Shown here one piece after another: positions 1 through 12,273 of a stretch of DNA of 64,000 nucleotides. This DNA comes from Neodiprion pinetum (lineage: Eukaryota > Arthropoda > Insecta > Hymenoptera > Diprionidae): NCBI RefSeq assembly GCF_021155775.2, contig NC_060238.1, positions 24,334,470 to 24,398,469 of the forward strand, given 5' to 3'. The notes beneath the pieces were generated by a model. That model was not told the origin of the DNA. It worked only from the letters and a program-made list of their open reading frames with translations, and ran no database searches. The position numbers and the translations under genes are program-made. Each line of letters starts with the position of its first letter. The stretch's first letter is position 1.

Positions 1-3000
1 TTTTTGATCCAGTCGTTTTCGAGATCATCGCGAGAGTTTATCGGACAGACCGACATTATTCGGAAAACCTGTTTTCGTATTCTAGAGTTTCGAAAACGTA
101 AAGATTCGTTTAAATCAAAAGATAGTGATTTTCTACCAAAACCAAGACTTTTCTTACATCACCAAATGTGATGAAAAGTAAAAACGATTTTCTCTTTTTG
201 TTCAAGAGCGAGTTTAATATTCGATTTATGCATGCTTAAATAACTTAACCAGGGAAGCAAAAATACGAAAAAAAAAAAAAATAGAAACTATTAAAAAAAT
301 CTTGTAGAAATTTACATAACAAGGTTAAGAGTTGATCGTTTCATCCTGATAAATTGCAAATCGAATCGAATTCTCGATATTACAAAATTATCTAAAGAGA
401 ATTGAACGAGGGTTTTAAAATTGTTAGCTCAATAACGAAAACGACTGTCGCATGATTAATCAGCTCGCTATCACCCGAAGTATGCAAGACTGCAGGTTTA
501 TTTAGGTCTACCTTGTCGTTAAAAATTTCATAGACAGAGTCTGAGCGGCGATTTGCCTCGTCGTCCTCCGAGCCTGCACGAAGGTAAAGGTACTTAATTC
601 AGTTAAATTATGGCGGCAGTTTCTGGCCGAGAAGAAAAAAACGCAGGTTAAACACCGGAGGCGGTGACTCGGTTTTAAATACCCGAAAGAATTAAAGGCA
701 GGTAAAAAAAAGTGAATCCTAAAATTTGCAACCTTCATATAAATATGTAATACAATACGCTTTGCAAACTTTTGGCAGTTTTTCTTTTTTTTTTCTCTTT
801 CTCTCTCTCTTTTTCGTTCTCAGATTCAATTCGATAATTAACTCTGCGTTGCTGTACGACATTTGACTGTTTTCATTTATCACCATGACCGAAAATTGAG
901 TTTCAGGTAGAAAATGGAAATAATGAGTTTTCTTTTTTTATCATGCGATACTGCAATAATTTTGTGCAGGTGTAAGAAAAAAAAATAAATAAAAAATGCA
1001 TCAAACTAAACGGGAACGAGATTTAATGTCGCGGTGAGTATAAAACATGTTATCGACAGTTACAATTTACAACCGAATAATTACTCGTTCCGCATGTTTT
1101 TTTTTTTTTTTTTCCATCGGTTAATAGATATTTAAATCTTTATCGTGACGATATCCGTTTTAATAAAAATTTTCTACCAACTACGAGGAATGGAATTAAG
1201 CTAGCGAATCGGGATTTCGTCGAGAGTGGAAAACAGAACAGTCGCAGCCTGCTTCTTTAATTATCTCGTTAGAGAATATCGTGCAGCTGTTGCAGCTTTA
1301 CAGAGCGAGCCTTAAACCAACAGCTTCTGTATGTATAATAACGTGGGGCAGGAAACGCGGATTCGTTTCGTAATCTAGATTTTAATTATTTACGATTTAC
1401 GTTATTTTCTCTCGCGCTAAGTTTTTTCCTTCTCCTTTTTTTTTTGTTTTTTTTTTTGTTTTTTTTCGTTTTTTTTCCTTCATTTTTTTCTCGTTTAATC
1501 GAGAAAATTCGTACGGTCGGCGCGCGTATGAGAAAATGTCGCTACGGATTGAATAATAACGCGATGTTGTCCGACATCTCGTGTTACGCGGGGGAAAAGT
1601 TTCTCTTGCTTTTAATGCGATCAGTAATTCGGGGAATTGGAAGCGGCGTATTTTCCCGGCGTATTTTCCCGGCGTATTTTATACACACACGAACATAATC
1701 ACGCATTCGTTCCAGCGTTAAATTTTCGTTCATACTGCGCGTTCTCCAGATTCTAAATCCGACAAAATTCGAAAAAAACATCCCTTACCCTCACCCCGAT
1801 CCAATTGATAACAACACAGGGATAAAAGGAAAAGAGCAGATTGACTAAATATTGCAGGAAAAGACTGAAACGTTAGAGTTTTTAGTAAAAAAAAATATAC
1901 CTGTATCGAATACATTTTTTAACAAAAAAAAAAAAATACACACACCTTATACGTCCTTTTTTTCCTGCGGTTTTTCAGTAAAACCTGCTCTTTTTTTCTC
2001 TTTATACGTTTATGGAAATAACGAAGAAGATTAGGAATTGCAGATTTTGAATAATGAATAATTCAAACTTTTATAGACGTCTGCGAATTCGACGGTCGGG
2101 GTGAAAATCGTTGCACGACGTGATTAGTACGCAATTAATTTTCTCCAGCAGGTCTGAAGCAAAAAATGAACCTCTTCAATTTCGCTGCAGTTCAAATAAA
2201 ATATACGTCCAGTCGCAAGCCGCGGCGATCAGTTCGATTCGGATTTTTACAATACCTTGACCGCTGGGAATAAAATCAGATTGATGCGAGACAAAAAGAA
2301 AAATTAAAAAAAAAAAAAACCATAAGAACGGGACAAAAGAATCGTACTTTTTGATTTGCGCTCATTTCTCTTCTACGAAAAGAAAGTGAATTTGCAATTT
2401 AACAAAATAGTTTTTGTTTTCTGTATTACGCTTGATTTTTTATTATTATTATCTTTATTATTATTTCGATTGGTGCGCATTTTTTCCTTCACGTATAACA
2501 CGAAGTGAATCTGGAAGTGAACTCAAATGAACTGAGCAATTCTTCGCGGTTTGATCTCAAGCGCAACATTCACATCGGTGAAGAAAAGCAATTCCACATT
2601 TCTTTGCGATAAGGATAATGAGAAAGAAAATAAAATAAATAAATAAAAGGAAATAAGAAAGGAAAAGAAGATATTATTTAGCGACGAAATGGGGCAAGCC
2701 AACACGCGAAGAAATCTAGAAAGAGCGAGATAAAGAGAGAAATCGATGCCACGATAAAATTGGCCAAAGGTTTAATACACACGCGCGCAAAAGCGAAAGT
2801 CCTCTACTCCGTTTCGATTTCGGATGTAATTCACTTTTCCCCGCCAACCTCAGCACGGAATCTCATAGAAACACAGGGAAATGTCAAGAGATTCCTGAAA
2901 GGGATTCGACGAGAGGAAAAAGAATATCAAAAATAGGACAAAAATAAAAAAAAAAAAATCAAGGGACAACCGGAACCTGAGTCAACTTACAAGTGGAGAG

Positions 3001-4693
3001 TTGAAATGAATTTTAAATTACACACTGCAGTATTATTACACGCGTGTAGAATGAAATGACGTGAAAAACGCGCGATGAAAGAAGATCGCAGTGATAATCC
3101 AAAGAGCTGAAATTACATTTTAATTGGAACGAATGATATCGTCGATAGATCGAACAAATTTTTATGAAACTTCACCGACTTTGCGACAACTCGGTTATAA
3201 TCATAGCTCAGACAATTTTTTATCTCACGATCCCGGAATACGCCAAAATTTAATTCGGATAACATATTCGAGGTGATAATTACGAAAATTGTATACCTTC
3301 TTCAATTATCTATCTTATCCTTTGTGTTTGTAAAATTATCACATTTCCATCTACTCGTCGTCCACGAGACGTGTTACATGCGCACATATTTTTTTACATG
3401 ACGTTGAAAGAAAATGGATTTGAAGGGGGAAAAAAAAAACCGATTTTTTTGTTGTCTTAGTTTATCCAATATCGCGATTAAAACTATGCTTTTAACGAGA
3501 TGTTTCTGAGCAATGTGCGTATAAGAATAGAGACGCACGCGGTCTCGCGATGCGATCACGCAACGGCCATTATATATGTATAATTATTATGCCTGCACGT
3601 GTATACATGGAATTCATTGTATTATCAGTTTTTTAGTCTCGGGTTAATGTTTTTTTTTTTTTCATCTCCCTCTGCCCTCTCGTTTTTCCTCCGCTTCAAC
3701 GAAACACGCGAGCGTTTTACATTCGTGCGTAGGTACCTACGTCGAAAGTTTGTAGGCGTTTTATTACTTCCCTCTTGATGTAAATTGCGCGTATGCGTAT
3801 AACACGTACGTATGTACCTACATAAGGAACATGAGCAGAGCAGGATTAAGTAAAACGATCAATGAACTCGGAGTCTCGTCACGTTTCGCAAGGAAAACGA
3901 ACGGGAACAGTGTGAAAGTGAGCGAAAGAATAAAAATAAATTATTAAAAAACAGAGAAGAAAATAAGGGTGTAAAAATAATGTTTCTATTGCATGTTCGA
4001 TTTAAAAAACAAAAGCTTGATCACGGACAACGATGCTGCGTTTGAAATCGAGGTAAAAATTGTATGAAATCCGATAGATTTGTTCGATGGGTAATTTTAT
4101 GTAAAAGACTATTTTCAACGAATCATTGGGAAATTTGCTTTTTTTTTCTCTTCTCCTGTATTCAAATCCAACAGTTTCACCTGTTGTTTATAATCAATAT
4201 CGTTGCAATGTTGTGAAATTAAATGTGCAGCGATACCAAGGTTTTGGAAAACAAAAAAAAAAAAAAAAAACAAGGGTTTCAACGAATCTGGAAAAAAAAA
4301 AACATCCGAAAAAGAAAATGATCCATCGCAAAGAATGAAACGGACAGAAAACCTAATCGATGTTCACCAATTTCGATACTCTCAAGCTTTCCGATTCGTA
4401 AAAGCATTATTCTTTACCTATTCATTGATATTTATCTTTGTTTGTTTTTTTTTTTCCACACAGATTTTCGTAGAATTTTTTTCAATCCACGATTATCTCC
4501 CGATAGGATTAAAAAAAAAAAAAAAAGTCTCCATTCCCGGCGAACCGGCATCAAATTCAAACTCCGATTAAGATCCGTTTTTGCAACTACAAATAAAGGA
4601 CGAAACGAAAAAGTAAAAAAAAAAAAAAAAAAATTGCTCGCGTGGGGAAGAAAAAAACGGATTCCCGGGATATTTTTTTTCAACTCGACGTAC
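1..4693. other. No gene seen
   Basis: AT-rich sequence with many poly-A and poly-T runs of 8-18 bases. Short open frames are built mostly from these runs. It is probably intron beyond exon 4694-4951. Confidence 0.6.
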
Positions 4694-4951
4694 CCTGATG
4701 AGGACTGTAATCGGAGCGTCTTCTTCCCCGGTGTTCCGGCGTCCCGACGACGGCCATACTCCCAGGAATCGGGGAATTGACGTCGGAACCTCGCCTCGAA
4801 AGGACGCCGCCGATTTGTTCCTGGTCGATCCTGGATCGGGATGGCATCACGTGCGTCGTGTCCTGAGGCGAAGTGTGAACGGAGGAGAAAGGTCCTCGAA
4901 CCGGCGAACCGTGCGGCGAATATCCCGACGACGGCAGGATTTTGTCCAGAC
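4694..4951 (-). CDS. Ser/Pro/Arg-rich internal exon, probably same transcript as 5903-6191
   Basis: A minus-strand exon of 258 nt, phase 1 at both ends, starting GT CTG GAC (LDKILPSSGYSPHGSPVRG) and ending RRRSDYSPHQ before the donor CAGG|GTACGT. The reading is rich in Ser, Pro, Gly and Arg with repeated SP and SPHxSP-type motifs; it looks disordered, with possible proline-directed phosphorylation sites. The acceptor GAAG|GT is weak. An alternative acceptor puts the start at 4990 in the same phase, adding 13 codons. I do not recognise the family. It may belong to dystrophin, since both the 24672-24777 donor and the 5903-6191 donor match its entry phase, but this is inference. Confidence 0.5.
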
Positions 4952-5047
4952 CTTCAATATTCCGAATCCATCGATACCGATACAAGTTTACTTCAGGGGC
5001 TTTATCGTACATTTTTTATATCTTTACACGTGCTTTCGAGCATTTTA

Positions 5048-5081
<34 letters not shown>

Positions 5082-5902
5082 CAACTCGTTTACTTGGGTT
5101 ACTTTGTTTTTTCTTCTTCTTCTTTTTGCATTCTCATTTTTTACTTGCAGTGATTTATACAATCTCGAATTTTTAACCGATAATATATTTTTTTTTTTCT
5201 CCATTACCGACGTTTCTCGTTTTCAATTTGGAAAATGCGGGTTTTCATTTCTGAGGTATCGACAATGGTGTGAGGAAAAAAAAAAGAAAAAAAAAAAAAA
5301 AAACATTCCACTACATTTTTGTTCGTTGAATTTTGTTTCGGATTAACGAATGTGACAATTTATTTTATCACAGACGACGGGGAAATTGAGATGCTGATTA
5401 AGTCGCAGTTTCTTGTATAAACTATCCGTTAAAACTTTTGACGAAAAAATATTGACTGTAGGAAAGACCGTGGTTCAAATTTTGCTTCGCACAAAGACAA
5501 TCAAACGTGTGTACAAAAATATCGATAAATGATAAAATCAAGACATTCCTTTGATTCTACGAAGAAATTCACGTCTACTTTCAGTAAATAACCAAAGTCT
5601 ATATAACGTCGAATAATAAGGAAAAGTTGAGCAATTTCATAAAAATCGATAGAGTTCGCTTAAATTTCATAAAATTAATTTTTTACCCGTAACAACGCTT
5701 CGTAAAAGATGACTGATGATTTCGGGTACCGGGGTAAAATTTTTTCAATCCCAAAAAACAAAAAAACGGACAAGAAAAACCTCGTAACAATCAATTCGCA
5801 AGCGTATCGTTTGTAAAATATTTCCTACTCATTGGGCGTATTCTTATTTTTTTTTTTATAAAAAAAAGGGGGTAAATCGGTAATCGCATAAGGTGTGTGT
5901 AC

Positions 5903-6191
5903 CTTGGCCCTGTGGATGATGAGAAACAACGGATTGTACGGCGGAGTGAGGCGAAGGATGAACGATGCCGGCGGGACCGAGAGGATTGACGAAACCGTGG
6001 CCGATGAGGTTTCCTTTCATGATAGAATTATCGACGGCCGAAGAAATCGCCGGCACCATACCGGGCAGAGGTATACCCCGTGCCAAAACCTCCTGAGGAG
6101 GAGAAGGAGCCGCGATTTTCGAGCTGCCCGTAGTTGACGGACACGGAGAACCGCTCTGCAAGGATCCTCGACGATTTTGGGTGGGCTGCAT
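5903..6191 (-). CDS. Ser/Pro-rich exon, possible first coding exon of a short Dys isoform or of an unidentified gene
   Basis: From an ATG at 6191-6189 the minus strand reads MQPTQNRRGSLQSGSPCPS and continues for about 96 codons of Ser, Pro, Gly, Ala, Val and His to SHHPQGQ, ending in phase 1 at a donor CAAG|GTACAC. The region just upstream is A-rich rather than pyrimidine-rich, which argues for a first exon. An acceptor TGCAG at 6190-6186 (exon from 6185, phase 0) is the alternative. The frame is also open for about 11 codons above the ATG. No domain is recognised. It splices in phase to exon 4694-4951, whose composition matches. Its strand agrees with dystrophin, but the 24672-24777 exon (phase 1 out) cannot join it directly. 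Confidence 0.5.
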
Positions 6192-6494
6192 TTTTTCAAA
6201 GCTGCGCAGTTGATTTTCTTCGATTACGTTGTCTTTTTTTTTTTTTTTTATTTTTTATTATTATTTATTATTATTTCTTTATCTGGCGGTTCGTTTCTTC
6301 TTCTTTAAACACTGGGTGGAATTTGAGGGAACTTTATTTTCAGCACCGATCGGATCGCTGCAATAACGAGGAGCATGTTTCACGTCGTTAGTTATAATAA
6401 ACAATTGCCAGATTTCACGAGGAACTAAACTATCGTCGTTGATTAATCGAGGGAACGTGTCTTGTTTAAACAATCGAATTGAGAAAAATTAATT

Positions 6495-6547
6495 CTCTGT
6501 CTCTGTCTGTCTGTCTATCTATCTATCCATCCAACTATCTATCTATA
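6495..6547. repeat. CTGT/CTAT tetranucleotide microsatellite
   Basis: CTGT units pass into CTAT units with one CCAT/CCAA interruption. A CTTT tetranucleotide tract is at 15518-15543. Confidence 0.9.
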
Positions 6548-7224
6548 CGTCTACCTTTCCATCTAGATATTTTTCTCTACCGCGGTTCAAGAAGTAAAAA
6601 TATCTATTCCGTTTCTTTTTCTTTCCTCTGTTACATAAATTCGCAATTAGCAGTTACAGGCACGCTCTGCTCAACTCTGCGGAAATATAAGTATAACGTG
6701 CTACTGTACGCGTGTAGATGAATCGGTACGTGTAATCTACCTGTTGTCGAGACTCGCTCAATTATTCATCGAGTTGCAAGGACCGAATTAATGACATAAT
6801 GATGTGCTTATACGTATCCACAATACATTTATCTGTATATATATATATATATGTATGAATATGTAATACACAAGAATACAATCGAATGAATTTCTCTTTT
6901 TCGATTCGCGAAAATTCTTCCGAAAGATATTTTTCTTTCGCAAGTTGTATCGCTGTACTATTATTGTTGTTGATGTTTGTTATTGTTATTATTTATATCG
7001 TATACGTTTCCTTTATTGCAACTATCAATTCACGTGATTTGTTGAACGTTGAAGATGAGAAGAAAAGAGGAACGAAGAAGGATTATATTTAAGAAACTTC
7101 ACTGTCCTCAACTGCAACGACACACCACACGTCACTGATATAAGGCATTGCCGCAACGATATGTGCAGAGTTTGAAAATAAAAAATTAAAAAATTGATTA
7201 AATAACAATACCGTTTCGCGCAAG

Positions 7225-7396
7225 TATAAAAAGCGCACGATAAATACGTCAGTTGAATTCCAACGTGTATCAATCCGTGCACCGAATGTCTCGATTTTTA
7301 TTTCTTATCGTTCTCCTCTTCACACACACACTCTCTATCTCTCTCTCTCTGTTTCTCTATCTTCCTTGGATCGATGATAAAAATTGCAAGTGTTAA
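7225..7396 (+). CDS. TATA-initiator unit with a 36-codon signal-like ORF
   Basis: TATAAAAA at 7225-7232 is followed 26 bases later by the initiator TCAGTT (A at 7251) and then an ATG at 7286-7288. The frame reads MSRFLFLIVLLFTHTLSISL and ends WIDDKNCKC. The hydrophobic part is partly generated by a CA/CT microsatellite, so the resemblance to a signal peptide may be accidental. The core promoter spacing is the best part of the evidence. Confidence 0.2.
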
Positions 7397-7499
7397 CCTA
7401 AAATCTCGTTGTTATTATTATCCGTAGAAAAGTCGTATGTTCACCACAGACGAAAAGCTGGAGCTTGAGGAAGAAATAGAATAAGAATAAGAAGAAAAA

Positions 7500-7757
7500 T
7501 AAACGGAAACGATAATAGGAGATGTGGAAAATAATGTTAACCGGCGAAATTTGGTGCACGTTTTTCGGAACACGTCCGTCCCGACGAATCCGTCAGCGAC
7601 AGGGAGCGGCCGCGGGAATACTGGAGGAGCTCCGTCGGGCACCCTCGGCGTAGGGAAACGCCGCCGCGCCCTCTCGACGGCCGCGTCACCCTCACCCTCA
7701 CCCTCACCCTCAACCGCCGCCGCCACCCCCGAAGCCACGGTCATAGCCACCGGCGCA
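7500..7757 (+). CDS. Possible low-complexity exon
   Basis: A GC-rich island open on the plus strand reads NTSVPTNPSATGSGRGN then ASPSPSPSPSTAAATPE and ends at a strong donor (GCAG|GTACGT at 7757-7758). A CCCTCA hexamer repeat encodes the SP run. There is no convincing upstream acceptor or ATG in frame. The minus strand is also open (Gly/Glu/Arg-rich), so coding strand and reality are uncertain. Confidence 0.2.
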
Positions 7758-7922
7758 GGTACGTAGAGTAAACTATATAGGACTACCTACGTCGAGGAGG
7801 ACGAGGAGGACGAGGACTACGCGCGTAGCGCCGCTTCTGCACCCCATGCTTTATACGTACGTAGATATATGGGGAATTCCATGGGAACCCAACGAACCTC
7901 CGACCCTAACCGTTTCTGATTT

Positions 7923-8920
7923 TCTTCACAATATTTTCAGCGATTTTTGCAATTCTGAAACGGTACACTGGGAAAAATTTCATTTGTTACAGTAGCTAGA
8001 AAAATTGAGTGAAACAGGTATCGTTAAAAAAACTGTTTGAATATTGCTGGAGTTACGGAAAACGAGGTACGCGTAAACATTTTCAGCTATCGTCGATCCT
8101 TTTTTGGTAATCGCAACGCAAAATCAGTTTCTGAGGTTTACTCTACTTTTTTAGTTTGATAAGGCTTTAACGTCAATTTATTCTCGCACAAGCGTTAAAT
8201 TTTCGCAACGGTTACATGAAAATATAGTAACCGTGATCGTAATGAGAAAGAATAGTAACGGATACTAGATAAAACTAATTTTCATTTTCTACCTAGAACT
8301 ATATTTCTCCATTGTGGTAAAAGATGAAAATAGTTCAGAACTGAGCGTTAACCGGAACTCAAAATTTCTGAATTTTTTCAGATGTTTTATTCAACTCGTT
8401 AATTATTTGGCCATATTGAGAGCGGTTTTGAAAACGACCTTTATCAAAATTCTCGAAAAGTGTATTTTCTTTTTCAAACGTTTCAAGACCGGCCTCACGA
8501 TGGGCTGATTGTTTTTCAAAATTGTTTTTCAACACTTCTAAATTTTCCGATCGACTGAAAAATTGTCTCAACGGTTTGAAAATTCCCAAAATAATTCTTA
8601 AAACTTCTGTTTTTCGCTTGAAACATTTCTAGAACAGTTTTATTGTAAAGTTTGTAAGAAAAAGAGAAAAGAAAATTGAACGTACCGAAAAATATACACA
8701 AAAACCGCTGCGTAATGGAACTGGCCAAGAAATGTTCCAGGTGAAGTTTTGAGAATTTTTCGGCAATTTTCAGACCGTTCAAACAATGTTTTAGTCGACC
8801 AAAAAAATAGAGTGCTGAAAGAAAGATGGAAAAAAATCTGCCTGGCCTAGAAATGTTTGGAATAGAAACGACAATTTCTGAGAATTTTTTAGGATTTTAA
8901 GAAAGGTCCTTTTCTAGCGA
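7923..8920 (+). repeat. Older dispersed repeat interrupted by copy 1 of the TIR element
   Basis: The flanks of 7966-8368 (TTGCAATTCTGAAACGGTA and TGAATTTTTTCAG), together with the following ~300 bases, match 24936-25240 (for example AACGTTTCAAG.CCGG and GAACATTTCTAGA). Internal inverted segments are visible up to about 8900. Confidence 0.55.
7966..8368 (+). mobile_element. Short TIR element, copy 1 (TA/CACTG family)
   Basis: It begins CACTGGGAAAAATTT after a TA and ends in a degenerate AAAATTTC. It matches the copy at 49051-49457 in inverse orientation along its whole length. It encodes nothing. It is inserted in an older repeat whose uninterrupted version is at 24936-25240. Confidence 0.7.
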
Positions 8921-11541
8921 TTATCAACGAAAAAAATCAACCACAAAGAAATTGCAAAAAATAGGAATCACACTTCAAATGTAATCCCTTCAAAATCTTC
9001 GGTTATCGTCGTAAAATACGAGAGACTTATTCACTTATAAATTAGACGATGAACGATTGCTGGATTTCAATGATTTCACTCGATCTCATGCGATTTCAAA
9101 TGATTTCAATATCAAAGTTATTCGTCATTTCGAGTAACCTTCCAACATGATTATAAACAATTCGAAGCAACTGTAAAAAATTTCCAGTGAAATTTCTCAA
9201 GTGATTTGTGTTTGTGTTTCAGATTTCATAAATTTCAAACACTTTTCATCGATTTCACTTAATCTTAACCGATTTCGTTACAATCGCCTCATATGAATTG
9301 GTTAAAGATTTCAAGAAGTGAAACAAGCCTCTCTTAGAAAACGAAGAAATTAAATAATACACTGAACAAAAAGTCAGCGAAAATTTTTTTTCTTGATATT
9401 TTTCAGGATGATTTCAATCGTATGGAAATAAAATCGAAAATTGTCAGAGTCTCAGGTTGAGTGATTTGGCACGGAATGACCCATACACGTTGGCGCCTAT
9501 CCACCCCGGAATGAGGGGGTGGACGGGGGTTGAACCGCGGTGTTCCTACAACAACTATACCACATATACTATCCCACACGCACCCTGGCTCGAAGGCTGC
9601 CGATGTCTGTACAGTGAAATGTGCGTATAATTATTCATTCGCATATATATATATATATATATATATATTATTATATATATATAGATACATCGTATTTATA
9701 CACACACACACACACACACACATATATACATATCCATGTTCGAAGCACGGCTGGAAATTATTTATTCGACAATAATGGAAACAGCGAACCAATTACCGAA
9801 TTTTGTTTCATCTAAATATTCTTTGATTGTTTTCTCTACATTGCAGGTCGTTGTGCGTTTTTTCTCCACATTTGTCGAGACCTCGATTCATCCAAATTCC
9901 TATCAACTTTTGTAGTGAAAGAGATAGAAAAAGGATAAACGATACAACAATTATACCGCGTCGTGTGTAATTCATGTAATACTTGACTGTGCATACGTGT
10001 TGTATTCATGGATCGATTCAAACATTGAGCGAAAAATTGTGATTTGGATGTAGTTTAATGAAAAAGGAAAGAAAAACAAACGCGCATATATATATATATA
10101 TCTACATATTAATGGTTTAGTTTTGATTTGGTCTTTTAATCACGCTGTTCGACACTATTTCAAGTACCCATGCAGCCAAACAACATACAGTGAAATTCTT
10201 TTCACGCGATAAAAATCAAGCAAAGTCGCAGTCGAATGAATTAATCGTAAAATTTACCGAAACTGAGAAAATTTTTTTACACAAATTTTCTTCTACTTCA
10301 CAACTAACTGAAATAAATTCCGGATTCAAAAATAATTTTCAATCAATAGAATATTCCTTGTAATCACTTGTGAGATCAGTTTTTGTCTTGTTCTAAATTG
10401 ACGAAAACATCCAAAATCTTCGGTATCAAGAGACAGACAAACTGACATAGAATAAATAAATTTCATCAAGTCCGGTTTGTATCGAACGAATTGTTTATCG
10501 AATAAAGCAAGCAGAACGCGAGAAGTAAAACTTATTTCTCTCGTTGAGTACGAGATGAGAAAAAAATTGAAACAAAAATAAAGAAATAAAGAAAAAGAAA
10601 AAAAAGAATGGCGTACACAACGATAAGACGAAAAAATTGATCCTCCTCAAGTTGGCAAGTACAGTCAAAAATGTTCGATCACGACGTAACGAGGAAGCGA
10701 TTTATACAGGGTGTATTTCAGAGCAGCGAAGTTTCACCCCTGCGCCGACTCTTCTTATATATATATGGCAACCCGGCCGTTTTCCACGACGACTCGTCGC
10801 CTCACCGCCTATGTCCTCGATCCTACACGTAAGCCGCTGTTTCTCTGCTTGTTTATCGCAAGTGAGAATACGGACATGTATGAATCTGTGTAGGAAAGTT
10901 GGAAAACAAGTAGAAACAACCGGTGGTTTCACAGCCCGTCAGACGGCCGCAGTAGTAACGGTCAGAGATGGTCGGACGGTCTTTGCTTCGCGTCGTTTGT
11001 CTCATCGTTGTTCAATAATCACACGGTATCAATAATCGTCGGGATTAAATCATCAATTTTACGAATTCTCTTCAATTTAATCTGTAAATTTTTGCCAAAC
11101 CAATAAAAACAAATCAAACGGCAAAAAAAAAAAAAAAATTGTAAAAATTCTGCAGCAGGTTTTTGCAAAGTTTTATTTTTTGAACCTTCCCGCCTTTTTT
11201 TGTTCTGTTTTCGTTTTTTAGTTGCTCGCGGCGAAAGAACTTGCGAATACATCGCGTGAACGATAATTACATGGAGAAAATCTCTAACGAGTGAAATATT
11301 CACGACAACGATTTAAACCGCCCGCGTTTTATCTCTACGCAATACACATTTATACATAATCCCGAGTTTGAAAACGTTTTATTAACTCGACTCGAGTAAC
11401 TTTTGTGACATTTTATTTTCCCTACTTTTTCGTTGTTCTCTGATTATCATAATTCTCGTTAGGAATAATTTTATTCGGTCACTTTTACCTATAGACCTGC
11501 AAGAAATCTTATACACCGTCAAAAATTTCGAACGATTCGCG

Positions 11542-11572
<31 letters not shown>

Positions 11573-11948
11573 TAGTGTAGAGAGGCCTAATAAACCGAAA
11601 TCTCGTACGTCAATGTTATCGGTACAACTTCGCGTGGATTTACGAGTGTCCGTGCGAAATAAACTCAACGCGCTGGCTATAATATAAGGAAATAAAAATT
11701 TTATAGAACGGTATTTGCAGCTCGACTGTGTGTGTATAAATATTTCTTTGGTATACGTGCAGTTGATCCGCAATTTTAGGATCGAATGAAAAACGTTTGA
11801 CGATATAGAAAAATAAGAAAGACCACTTGTACAAGGTTTAGGATTAAATAACAGGGGGAAAAAATAAATCTGAATTAAAAGCGAATGCATATTTCTTCGC
11901 GAATTTCTTCAACGTCCGAACATCGCGATTATGTATATATATATATAA
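8921..11948. other. No gene seen
   Basis: It holds a degenerate GATTTCA-rich stretch (about 9060-9260), microsatellites, and a more GC-rich patch at 10690-10990 containing ACAGGGTGTATTTC, which resembles a transposon end. No splice-supported exon. Confidence 0.5.
9642..9728. repeat. Compound TA / CA microsatellite
   Basis: TA repeats (9642-9682) followed by about 11 CA units (9699-9721). Similar alternating tracts are at 6834-6853, 11541-11570 (TA) and 18400-18466 (TATACATA-like). Confidence 0.9.
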
Positions 11949-12273
11949 GGCATTCCACGTCAAATTAGTAGCCCATATACCTCATCCCCTTCGAATTCAA
12001 TCAATTTTTAGTATGATCTTTGTACCGACGAAAAAGGATCTCGGAATTTTTATCAAAATTTTTTAGGCACCGTTCGAATTTGAGAACAATCAGAAAATCA
12101 ATTCCGAAGATGTTATTTTTTAAAATCTTAAAAATTTCACAAATATTCTACGATTTGAAACGTGATTTTCAAGCACCACGCGATAACGTTTCTTTTTACT
12201 TTTTTTTTTATTTCTCTCTTTCGTATACTCCGATTTAAATAGATCACGGAATGCTAATTTGACGTGGAATGCT
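11949..12273. mobile_element. MITE with ~20-bp terminal inverted repeats
   Basis: Left end GGCATTCCACGTCAAATTAG (11949-11968); right end is its inverse, CTAATTTGACGTGGAATGC (12254-12272). The 325-bp element is flanked by TA-rich sequence and has no coding content. Confidence 0.65.

Noticed and set aside
4203..5346. Several overlapping frames full of Lys, Phe and Ser runs
   Set aside because: They are generated by poly-A/T and CT tracts or are shadows of the minus-strand Ser/Pro-rich exon.
9480..9545. tRNA-like B-box (GGTTCAACCCC on the minus strand)
   Set aside because: No matching acceptor stem, D arm or anticodon arm could be folded around it.
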